Origin: Lota lota
Taxonomy: Eukaryota; Chordata; Actinopteri; Gadiformes; Lotidae
Assembly (NCBI GenBank): GCA_026745465.1
Contig: JACYXH010000815.1
Span: forward strand, 1 to 64,000
Direction: 5' to 3'
DNA: 64,000 bases
Below are positions 34,301 to 46,300 of this stretch, in pieces (the stretch's first letter is position 1; every line of letters starts with the position of its first letter). The notes below the pieces were generated by a model. The model saw only the letters and a list, made by a program, of their open reading frames with translations, had not been told where the DNA came from and did not search any database. Made by a program: the position numbers and the translations under genes.

Positions 34301-37300
34301 TGCTATCAAAGAGTTTATTTTCTTTAACTCTTCTGATCATCCTCTCAACATGCACCCTCAAACGGGCAATTGACTGCGTCTTCAGAACATCCACCTCTGA
34401 CATTTGGGCCCTCTTGGAGAGGAAGGCAGGACGATGAACAGTCCCAGGTACAAGGTCATCCACCAAGAATCCCTTGTCAACCATGATGGCCATGTCAGGC
34501 TTCAAGAGTGGTGTAATCCCTGACTGACGAAACACCTCCTTGTCACTCATGGAACCCTCAAAGAGTGCTGATACAAAAGTCAGGGCTCCGTGAGGGGACA
34601 TGCCCACCATGGCCTTAAAGGTGCAGTGGGACTTGTAGTTGGAGAAAACTTCGCTCTGAAGGAGCATGGATGAAGGCGTTTGACAACGTAGCTCTGTACA
34701 GTCGAGGACTACTTGTGTGTCACTGTAGCTGCCATCAAAGTCGTGCGGAAGATGGGCCTTCACAGCTGCGGGAGACATCCATATACAGACTGAGCCCAGT
34801 AAGCTATAGAGGAAGTTGGCCCAGGTCACAATGATTCGGCTGACTGTTGCTCGGTGGATGTTAAATCTATGACCCAACTCCCTCTGGGTACAGCCAGTGG
34901 ACAGGTATGTCAGGAAGAGGAAGAGCTCATCTATTGGCAGCAGTTTCTGGGGGGGAGAAGTGTTTAATGAGTGATAGTTCAAAGAACACATTTTTAATGC
35001 TTAGGCATCGGTTTTGGGGGAGATTGCGTACTTACAGTTGGTCTGGTTAAAGGGCTTTCCGTTGTTGTGCTAGTGGCGTATGTTTTCTTTGCTCTGGTGA
35101 CCCTAACTATTTTGGCTGTTGCTGCCTCGATCAGGTTCCAGAACGCCATCAGATGCTCGTATGAGGCGAATCTAAAATAAAGTATTACAATTGAAATTAG
35201 TTGTCTTGTCATACGAGGTCAATAATAGTATTAAGAAGAAAGAGGAAATAATTACATAACATAACGCAATCAGTTTTGAAAATATGTTGATATAATAACT
35301 ATCTTACCTGGTGTAAAATCTGATGTCTTCAGGAGACGAAGCGAACCGTTTTAGTCCAAAGCAGTTGTTAAGATGATACGTTTGGAGCTGCTCTCTTAAC
35401 GCCTCGAGTTCCCTCAACATATCTTCATACTGCTCCCGGTCCAAACATACGGTACCGCTGGCCCCATAGTCGTGGTCCACGACCATCGGGACCATGACGG
35501 GTTGCTCGATATCCTCCTCAGGATCCGACGGATCAGGTTCCGGACTTGGTGGTCGAGATCGGCGCTATCAAACACCGGCCCGTGACTTCTTCATATAATT
35601 ATTCCACTCAAATAATGAAGGAACAGAGCCTGCCGCTAAAACCCGTCTACCTTTAGCTGTAGTGAGGATTTCATGGTCTTGGAAATGTCGGCTGCATACC
35701 TTGGTGTGGGGGGTCACCGAAAATTCCACCCTCATTATTTTGTGGAGCCATCGCGAACGGAGACCGCTGTCTTTCGGGAAGCGGTGGAAGCTCAAATGGC
35801 TATTATAACGACCTGAAGCCGAGCAAAGTGGCACACAACAGTGCTCTTTAGACCCACCCACAGTACCTTGAAACTTAAATGAGTCACGTACATTATATTT
35901 CTTCTTTTTCCGTACAACAGCATCACTCATCTTGTTGTGAGTTTAGGTGTTTACTAATGCGGATGAGAACAGGAAGTAAACCGGAAACTGCAATGCCGAC
36001 TTCTAGACAAAAGCGGAAGTTGGTCACTACGCTGGTGCACAGAGCCCATTGCTTTTAAGTGCTACAATATAATACCAAGTATTGGACCGTGTTGAGCCTG
36101 CAGTGTGGCTTTGACAATTCAAGTATTCTCAACAGATCAAAGAGTGCGTGAGTGCATGAGTGAGTGAGTGAGTGAGTGCGCGCGTGTGCGTGTGTGTGCG
36201 CATGTACTGTGTACCTTCTTCATCTCCTCCATTATCTCCTCTTTCTTCTTGTCTTTGGGCAGGGAGCCCACAAAGAGACGGCAGTTGTCCAGACTCACAC
36301 ACACTCCGATGTACTTCCCCGGTCGGATCTCATAGTTATCCAGCATGTGGATGGCCTTCTGCGCCATCTCTCTGAGGAGAGAAGAGAAGAGAGTATATAG
36401 CGGAGAGGGGAAGAGGTGGATAGAGAGAAGAGAGCGGGAGGAGGAGGGAGAGCAGGAGAGGGGAAAGGAGAGAGTAGGAAAGTAGAGGAGAGATAGAGGA
36501 GAGAGGAGGGAGAAAAAGGAGCAGGGAGAAAAAGGAGCAGGGAGAGGAGAGGAAGAAGGGAGGAGATGGGAGAGTGAGAGGAGAGGGTAGAAGAGCAGAG
36601 AGGGGTGTGGTGGGGGTAGAAGAAGAAAGCAAAGAGTAGAAGAGGGTGGGAAGAGAAGGTTAAGGGGAGAGGAGAGGAGATTGAGGAGAAAGAGGAGAGG
36701 GAGGAGAGGGCATAAGTGCAGATGACAGAATTTGAGATGAGAAGAGGTCCCTACCACTCTCTCTCTCTCTCTCTGGTGCTGAACTCTACCTCTCTCTCTG
36801 TCTCTAACCTGTTGGTGTACATAACGAAGGCATAGCCACGGTTCTCTCCGCTGAACTCCATCATAAGTCTGAATGTGTAGATGTAGCCAGCCCTCTCGAA
36901 CACGGGCACCAGCTCGTCCTCATACATGTCCCTGGGAATCTTCCCCACGAACACCTCACAGCCCCTGGGTGGGGGCGGGCCCTCCCAGCCTAACAACCAA
37001 TCACGATAATGCTCTGTTAAATGGGGGGGGGGGGGGGGGGGGGGGCAGCTCGATCAAATGACTGGTTAGCTTACTTATCACAGCTTTAATTTAAGTTAAT
37101 AAACACACACCATTACAGCATTACACATACTCACACTCATTACAGTAGTACAAATTCTCACACACTTATTACAGCAGTACACACATGTCTATACTGTATA
37201 CAAATGTTACATACAGCTGGATATATATAGATCTATACCTGGGGGTGGACCGTACTTCCGCTGGCCGTTCTCCTGCATCATGCTGTACCCGGTCTTCTTC

Positions 37301-40300
37301 ATGAGTTCGAGGAGCGCGGCTTCGTTGGGCTCCGCCTGGTTGGCATCACCTAGCAACCGGCCATCCATTCCACAGTCCCGCTCCATTATCGCGATTTCTG
37401 CGAAAATGGCATAAAGTTAAGTTCACTTTAAAGTTGAGTAAAATACTAACCAAAACTAACCAAAACCAAGAACTCGTTATGACTGAAAGAACCGTATACA
37501 TATGCAATATTGTGCTGTTAAGATATTAACAGCACACATTAACCGTCAGCCGGTTAATGTGCTGGTGAAATATGGCCTTTCGGCAGGTAACCAATCAGCT
37601 GCCTGGGTACAGAAGGAAGAGAGCCAACAGACTGTAGTGAGTGTGTACTGCGGAGTGTTAATTTAATGGTCTCTCTCTAAGTGAGAGAGCGTATCTTCCA
37701 GAGCAGCTTAGCACACTGCTCTTCGGTGATTTCAGATAGACTTAAAGGTGTGGTGAACTCAAATCGTTTTTTGTTATTTTATAAACGTAATATGTATTCT
37801 ATTATCTTCAACATAGCCATAACTATGCCATTGTATCACTGTAACTGAAATAATACCCTGATTTAGAGAAAACAGGAGTAAAATCCTGTTTTTGCAAATC
37901 TCTGCCAACCAGTATATGAACGTTACACTCCGCTCCGCACGCAGGTAGTGATATTTTTGTGACATCAAAGTGCCTTTTGGTGCACTCTTTGACGTCAGGA
38001 CCAAGTGACACCGTCGGCGAGGTGTGTGTGGACGTGTGGTGCTCCGTCTGGGCAGAGGCTGTTGATGATGGCGTCAGAGAGGGGGTTTAGCCTTTCAGAC
38101 AATTATAGGGTGTATGGACGTGTGAAGCTCTGTCTTCTCAGCGGTTTATTTTGATGTTTGCGTCCGAGAGAGGGTTATGCTTCATATACAACATCGCTCA
38201 TTATAACGCATATACACAACGACGTTAGGCTACTAAAAAAGAATCACGAAGTCGCCGTGGGTCGTAACCATGGGGACAACATGCCACCCCATCCTTCCTA
38301 GAACTCTCAGCCCAAAATTAAAAAATATTCAACCTCATAGTGTTACAATTCAAGCTGAAACAGAGAGTTCACTTACACTTCACAGTCCCCATAAAGATGT
38401 AACATAATAGACTATCCTCTGTCGCCATCTGGCAGATAGCAGCAGGTACTGCTGAGCATTAAAGATGCTGGTGGGTGTGCATGAGGTTTATCAGGCATCA
38501 CACACAGTATACATTAGGGCTGCCACTAACATAATATTCTGATTATGTGATAGATTCATCTATTAATCTAAACGAAAAGTATAACCATGTTCATCAAAAA
38601 ATGCATGGAATTGAGTTAGATGGCTTTGCCTTGTCCTGCTCTACTGTTGTAGAGCTAGTGGGATACACTTCTAAACAGTGAATTTAATCTATTGGGATTC
38701 CCGACAGCTTCGCTTGGAAGCCCATCACTGTAATCGGGAGCGTAAATATCTGTTGAATATCCAATGTCTTTCTAACCAAAAAAAGAATAAAAAAACAAAG
38801 AAAGAAAGCAGCTCAGCACAGGCACGCTATACGACAGGAAAACAATAGTAAAGTGGGTTTCAAGTTAAAAAATAAAGGCTCTGTGTGACCGGCCCACTGT
38901 GTTTTTGCCTTTTCTGGTGGTCCTCCTTCCTGAGTAGCACCTGTATGCCTTCTTTCCAGGTGTTTGCACATTGTAGTAGTGCAGCTGTGAGATTTCATAG
39001 ACATTTTGCACAGGGAACAAACGGACGTGTTGTTGTCGGCTCATTTAAAGTATTTCTGTACTTTTGAAGCTTTTGGTCTGGGGAAACGTTTACACGCAAC
39101 CCCTTTTGTAGCACATTCGGGTGCAGCAGCAAGTTGTTTTGGTTTATCTGTAGGTGTTTACAGGGAGCGACTGACCTTAACGCAGCAATTACCTAATGAT
39201 ATTGAAGTAACACATTTAGGATAACGGATTTCATTTAACAAATTGCGTCGTAGAAATCAAAAAATATATATAAAATAAAGAAAACCAATTTTCAGCACCG
39301 CGGTCATTGATGAAGTCATTAAAGAGCACGATTTTGAAACTAAACTACCAAAAAAAACATCCCCCCTCTCTCTGCTCCCTCCTTTGCTACGTTTCTCCGC
39401 CATTGAGTATTGAATTTCATGCACATGTGATTGACGGTCTTTTACCCAATCAGGAAAGAGATGGCCTGATTGGTCAGAACTGAGCTGTGAGCGATATATG
39501 GCTGAGTTGAGTCATTCAGAGTATGAGTGTGTATTAGTGTGTATTTTAGAGTGTTACCTGGTATGAGTTTCCTGCGGGTCATTGCTGCAGCCTTGCGGGA
39601 CTCGTACTCTACGAAGGCGAAGCCTCTGTTCCTGTTTTTATCAGTAGCACTGGGATACACTATGACATCCACAACTCCCTCTGTTACCTGCCCAAACACA
39701 CACACAGTATAATCTGTAGACTACAGTGGGGTGGGACTGTATTAATGACATTACATTTATATAGCTGACGCTTTTGTCCAAAGCGACTTACAATTGTGCA
39801 AAAGTGCATTCAACAACGAAGATATAACCCAAAAAGGGCAAGAAACATTTGAGTACATAGAATTCATAAAATAAGCAAAGCAATAGGCTCTGTGCACCAG
39901 CGTAGTGACCAACTTCCGCTGTAGCCAGAAGACGGCATATCAGTTTCCGGTTTACCAGCGTCGCCCAAAATGTTAGTTTTTAGTAGATGTTTACAAGACC
40001 TGCCTAAAATAAGTATCAGTGATGTCCATCGAGTCGTTGATGCCTGGTCCCCTGCTCCAACAAGCAAGCGCAACAAGGGATTCAAACTCTACGTATCGAG
40101 TTATCTGCACAACTACGAGGGTAAGTAGTTTAATGCGGTGTACCGGCCGGCTAGCGGCTAAGCTAGCTAGCTAGTTAGCGACGTGTTCATTTTTTAGTGT
40201 AGTATAGAAGCTTGTTTTTCTTAATTTTAAACGCAAACTGTCTGTTTTTTTGTATTATCATTTGTATTTTCTGCCCCTCTCAGTTTCTAATAAAGATCAG

Positions 40301-43300
40301 GACACAGGGGAAGTCGTGGTCAGGGCATTGTGCTACAGGTCCATGAGGAAAGCTGAGAAACCTCACAGTTTGAGTGTATGGTGAAGTTAGGATTGATAAG
40401 TACAAGAACAAGTTCAGGTTCAGCCAACACTTATAAGCTTGTTACTTTAATAACCCGGTGTTCCTAATATTCCTGGGGATTTAGCTAAGGTAATTTTTCA
40501 TTTAATATAACTAAAATAATTTAAAATAAATCGAATGAAAACTTCATTAGACAGTAAGCAGGTAAGTTTACCTAGCCAATCCCTCCGGGTTAAATGCGTT
40601 CTTATTCAAGTTTTCCTCAATTCAGTCATTCGTTTAAGATGCAATCTTGTGTTTAAGGTATTACGCTATCATGTTTCAAAGAAAAACGATTGTGGGTGCA
40701 TTTGGCATATTATACAACATACTCTAATCCAACGTACAGAAATACATGACATTTGGTCTGTGATTATAGAATATAAGATATAGAAAATATTGTAAAAACA
40801 AGATTGTGTCCTAAAACAATGGTTAAACAGTGACCAAGCTAAGATAAATAAGTATTTACTATGACATTTTACTTATGCAGGTGGTACTGAAAGATTCCAG
40901 TCCGGTGGAGCTGTTACATCACAGCTGCACATGTGTTGCTGGAGCAGCATTATGCAACCACTGTGTCGCTTTGCTGTTCCAGTCAGCACATTACTCTCAA
41001 CTGAATGTGCCAGTGGTCCCTCCTGTGTTAAGCTGTACTGAAGGAGAACAGCAGTGGCACAAGCCCAGAACTTTGGTATGTTTGCACTGTAGTTACAGAG
41101 TTGTTGTATATATTTTCTAACTCTATTTTATCTCAAACTGTATAATTGCATAACTTGACAGGGCATAAAACCGGGCCCTGTGGATAAGATGGCTGTGCTT
41201 TCCGCTAAACCAAAGTGTAGAGCAACAACAGATGGTGTAAGGTAAAACCTGAATATTGTAAATGTATTACAATATGGTGCATGTTTGAATTAAAATACCT
41301 GTGTGGATATGCTACTTTCCATTCATGTAAGTTTTATGTCACTCAGGAGCACACTCTACAAAGGCCTCAGTGGGTGTAACATTTTAGCCGAAGCTAATTC
41401 TCAATGTCAGTCCCTAGTAATGCTTCAGGAGTGAGATAAAAATCCAATATTCTATGCGGTGTTTTGTAATTTTCACTTTTAATTGCATGTTTTTATGATG
41501 TTCATGTTTTTATGAAAAATGTTAGTAAGTTTGTGCATTTATTATAATAATAATAAAATGTTTTGGGTGTTGTGAGCACCAAGAAAAAGACCAGCCATTT
41601 ATTACCATTGTACTCAAGAGGAGGCAGACTTCTGTAGCACTACAGATAAGAGGGAATTTTTGGGGGTGAACTGCCCCTTTTAACAACTGTAAAGAACTAA
41701 CTATGGCATGCCTGTGATTGAATTTGTTGCACCTTCAAGTTGTCATGAAAAATAAACAGTCAAGACTTGGCAATTTACAAAATGATAATTTTATGTTTAA
41801 CAGAACAATATAGTTATCAATAGGGCTGCACAATTAATCGCTATTGTATCAAAACCGCAACATGAACTAGCACAATATCCAAATCACAGGGGGGTGCGCA
41901 ATATTTGGTAAAGGCAAAATATGTGTCAAACCATTCTGAATGAAGTATTGGTACAGATCATTGCAAAAATCACACTATAATCATTTAAATTGAAACTGAA
42001 ATCAAACTTCATATCTCCATTTCTTGACGAGAGGTCCATTCTGGTAATTTGAGAGGAGACAAGCGACAGTGAAGAGTTGGTTTATGCTCCCTGCAATGGA
42101 GAGAGGGATAGTGCTATCAAAGAGTTTATTTTCTTTAACTCTTCTGATCATCCTCTCAACATGCACCCTCAAACGGGCAATTGACTGCGTCTTCAGAACA
42201 TCCACCTCTGACATTTGGGCCCTCTTGGAGAGGAAGGCAGGACGATGAACAGTCCCAGGTACAAGGTCATCCACCAAGAATCCCTTGTCAACCATGATGG
42301 CCATGTCAGGCTTCAAGAGTGGTGTAATCCCTGACTGACGAAACACCTCCTTGTCACTCATGGAACCCTCAAAGAGTGCTGATACAAAAGTCAGGGCTCC
42401 GTGAGGGGACATGCCCACCATGGCCTTAAAGGTGCAGTGGGACTTGTAGTTGGAGAAAACTTCGCTCTGAAGGAGCATGGATGAAGGCGTTTGACAACGT
42501 AGCTCTGTACAGTCGAGGACTACTTGTGTGTCACTGTAGCTGCCATCAAAGTCGTGCGGAAGATGGGCCTTCACAGCTGCGGGAGACATCCATATACAGA
42601 CTGAGCCCAGTAAGCTATAGAGGAAGTTGGCCCAGGTCACAATGATTCGGCTGACTGTTGCTCGGTGGATGTTAAATCTATGACCCAACTCCCTCTGGGT
42701 ACAGCCAGTGGACAGGTATGTCAGGAAGAGGAAGAGCTCATCTATTGGCAGCAGTTTCTGGGGGGGAGAAGTGTTTAATGAGTGATAGTTCAAAGAACAC
42801 ATTTTTAATGCTTAGGCATCGGTTTTGGGGGAGATTGCGTACTTACAGTTGGTCTGGTTAAAGGGCTTTCCGTTGTTGTGCTAGTGGCGTATGTTTTCTT
42901 TGCTCTGGTGACCCTAACTATTTTGGCTGTTGCTGCCTCGATCAGGTTCCAGAACGCCATCAGATGCTCGTATGAGGCGAATCTAAAATAAAGTATTACA
43001 ATTGAAATTAGTTGTCTTGTCATACGAGGTCAATAATAGTATTAAGAAGAAAGAGGAAATAATTACATAACATAACGCAATCAGTTTTGAAAATATGTTG
43101 ATATAATAACTATCTTACCTGGTGTAAAATCTGATGTCTTCAGGAGACGAAGCGAACCGTTTTAGTCCAAAGCAGTTGTTAAGATGATACGTTTGGAGCT
43201 GCTCTCTTAACGCCTCGAGTTCCCTCAACATATCTTCATACTGCTCCCGGTCCAAACATACGGTACCGCTGGCCCCATAGTCGTGGTCCACGACCATCGG

Positions 43301-46300
43301 GACCATGACGGGTTGCTCGATATCCTCCTCAGGATCCGACGGATCAGGTTCCGGACTTGGTGGTCGAGATCGGCGCTATCAAACACCGGCCCGTGACTTC
43401 TTCATATAATTATTCCACTCAAATAATGAAGGAACAGAGCCTGCTGCTAAAACCCGTCTACCTTTAGCTGTAGTGAGGATTTCATGGTCTTGGAAATGTC
43501 GGCTGCATACCTTGGTGTGGGGGGTCACCGAAAATTCCACCCTCATTATTTTGTGGAGCCATCGCGAACGGAGACCGCTGTCTTTCGGGAAGCGGTGGAA
43601 GCTCAAATGGCTATTATAACGACCTGAAGCCGAGCAAAGTGGCACACAACAGTGCTCTTTAGACCCACCCACAGTACCTTGAAACTTAAATGAGTCACGT
43701 ACATTATATTTCTTCTTTTTCCGTACAACAGCATCACTCATCTTGTTGTGAGTTTAGGTGTTTACTAATGCGGATGAGAACAGGAAGTAAACCGGAAACT
43801 GCAATGCCGACTTCTAGACAAAAGCGGAAGTTGTCACTACGCTGGTGCACAGAGCCCATTGCTTTTAAGTGCTACAATATAATACCAAGTATTGGACCGT
43901 GTTGAGCCTGCAGTGTGGCTTTGACAATTCAAGTATTCTCAACAGATCAAAGAGTGCGTGAGTGCATGAGTGAGTGAGTGAGTGAGTGCGCGCGTGTGCG
44001 TGTGTGTGCGCATGTACTGTGTACCTTCTTCATCTCCTCCATTATCTCCTCTTTCTTCTTGTCTTTGGGCAGGGAGCCCACAAAGAGACGGCAGTTGTCC
44101 AGACTCACACACACTCCGATGTACTTCCCCGGTCGGATCTCATAGTTATCCAGCATGTGGATGGCCTTCTGCGCCATCTCTCTGAGGAGAGAAGAGAGTA
44201 TATAGCGGAGAGGGGAAGAGGTGGATAGAGAGAAGAGAGCGGGAGGAGGAGGGAGAGCAGGAGAGGGGAAAGGAGAGAGTAGGAAAGTAGAGGAGAGATA
44301 GAGGAGAGAGGAGGGAGAAAAAGGAGCAGGGAGAAAAAGGAGCAGGGAGAGGAGAGGAAGAAGGGAGGAGATGGGAGAGTGAGAGGAGAGGGTAGAAGAG
44401 CAGAGAGGGGTGTGGCGGGGGTAGAAGAAGAAAGCAAAGAGTAGAAGAGGGTGGGAAGAGAAGGTTAAGGGGAGAGGAGAGGAGATTGAGGAGAAAGAGG
44501 AGAGGGAGGAGAGGGCATAAGTGCAGATGACAGAATTTGAGATGAGAAGAGGTCCCTACCACTCTCTCTCTCTCTCTCTGGTGCTGAACTCTACCTCTCT
44601 CTCTGTCTCTAACCTGTTGGTGTACATAACGAAGGCATAGCCACGGTTCTCTCCGCTGAACTCCATCATAAGTCTGAATGTGTAGATGTAGCCAGCCCTC
44701 TCGAACACGGGCACCAGCTCGTCCTCATACATGTCCCTGGGAATCTTCCCCACGAACACCTCACAGCCCCTGGGTGGGGGCGGGCCCTCCCAGCCTAACA
44801 ACCAATCACGATAATGCTCTGTTAAATGGGGGGGGGGGGGGGGGGGGGGGAGCTACAGCTTCAAACAATATGCAGCTCGATCAAATGACTGGTTAGCTTA
44901 CTTATCACAGCTTTAATTTAAGTTAATAAACACACACCATTACAGCATTACACATACTCACACTCATTACAGTAGTACAAATTCTCACACACTTATTACA
45001 GCAGTACACACATGTCTATACTGTATACAAATGTTACATACAGCTGGATATATATAGATCTATACCTGGGGGTGGACCGTACTTCCGCTGGCCGTTCTCC
45101 TGCATCATGCTGTACCCGGTCTTCTTCATGAGTTCGAGGAGCGCGGCTTCGTTGGGCTCCGCCTGGTTGGCATCACCTAGCAACCGGCCATCCATTCCAC
45201 AGTCCCGCTCCATTATCGCGATTTCTGCGAAAATGGCATAAAGTTAAGTTCACTTTAAAGTTGAGTAAAATACTAACCAAAACTAACCAAAACCAAGAAC
45301 TCGTTATGACTGAAAGAACCGTATACATATTCAATATTGTGCTGTTAAGATATTAACAGCACACATTAACCGTCAGCCGGTTAATGTGCTGGTGAAATAT
45401 GGCCTTTCGGCAGGTAACCAATCAGCTGCCTGGGAACAGAAGGAAGAGAGCCAACAGACTGTAGTGAGTGTGTACTGCGGAGTGTTAATTTAATGGTCTC
45501 TCTCTAAGTGAGAGAGCGTATCTTCCAGAGCAGCTTAGCACACTGCTCTTCGGTGATTTCAGATAGACTTAAAGGTGTGGTGAACTCAAATCGTTTTTTG
45601 TTATTTTTAAACGTAATATGTATTCTATTATCTTCAACATAGCCATAACTATGCCATTGTATCACTGTAACTGAAATAATACCCTGATTTAGAGAAAACA
45701 GGAGTAAAATCCTGTTTTTTGCAAATCTCTGCCAACCAGTATATGAACGTTACACTCCGCTCCGCACGCAGGTAGTGATATTTTTGTGACATCAAAGTGC
45801 CTTTTGGTGCACTCTTTGACGTCAGGACCAAGTGACACCGTCGGCGAGGTGTGTGTGGACGTGTGGTGCTCCGTCTGGGCAGAGGCTGTTGATGATGGCG
45901 TCAGAGAGGGGGTTTTAGCATTTCAGACAATTATAGGGTGTATGGACGTGTGAAGCTCTGTCTTTCTCAGCGATTTATTTTGATGTTGCGTCCGAGAGAG
46001 GGTTATGCTTCATATACAACATCGCTCATTATAACGCCATATACACAACGACGTTAGGCTACTAAAAAAAGAATCACGAAGTCGCCGTGGGTCGTAACCA
46101 TGGGGACAACATGCCACCCCATCCTTCCTAGAACTCTCAGCCCAAAATTTTAAAATATTCAACCTCATAGTGTTAAAATTCAAGCTGAAACAGAGAGTTC
46201 ACTTACACTTCAAAGTCCCGTAAAGATGTAACATAATAGACTATCCTCTGTCGCCATCTGGCAGATAGCAGCAGGTACTGCTGAGCATTAAAGATGCTGG

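Larger units (their letters stand above)
32073..36047. mobile_element. ISL2EU-like DNA transposon, copy in unit B
   Basis: 3975 bp. Terminal inverted repeats of about 36 bp, GGCTCTGTGCACCAGCGTAG onward, are perfect except for the first base; weaker similarity extends to about 70 bp. Flanks show a 2-bp AT duplication (32071-32072 and 36048-36049) when compared with the empty site in unit A. Two convergent genes: a THAP-DDE transposase on the minus strand and a SWIM zinc-finger protein on the plus strand. The 2-bp duplication and this gene pair fit the ISL2EU group rather than typical Harbinger elements with 3-bp duplications. Confidence 0.85.
29731..37541 (-). repeat. rbm46 tandem unit B (with transposon)
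   Basis: 7.81-kb unit collinear with unit A plus a 3975-bp transposon in intron 3. Confidence 0.93.
39885..43857. mobile_element. ISL2EU-like DNA transposon, copy in unit C
   Basis: 3973 bp, nearly identical to the unit B copy and at the same intron position, with AT on both flanks. The high-coordinate inverted repeat lacks one G relative to B (AAGTTGTCAC against AAGTTGGTCAC). Confidence 0.88.
37542..45368 (-). repeat. rbm46 tandem unit C (with transposon)
   Basis: 7.83-kb unit. Its low-coordinate part resembles unit A at several variable sites, while parts of introns 2 and 3 share indels with unit D. Confidence 0.93.

Noticed and set aside
34116-35930. THAP-domain protein as a host THAP gene
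   Set aside because: It sits between terminal inverted repeats with a target duplication and has a DDE domain, so it belongs to the transposon.
32073-36047. Classical PIF/Harbinger element with a 3-bp duplication
   Set aside because: Comparison with the empty site in unit A gives a 2-bp AT duplication, and the companion gene is SWIM-type rather than Myb-like.
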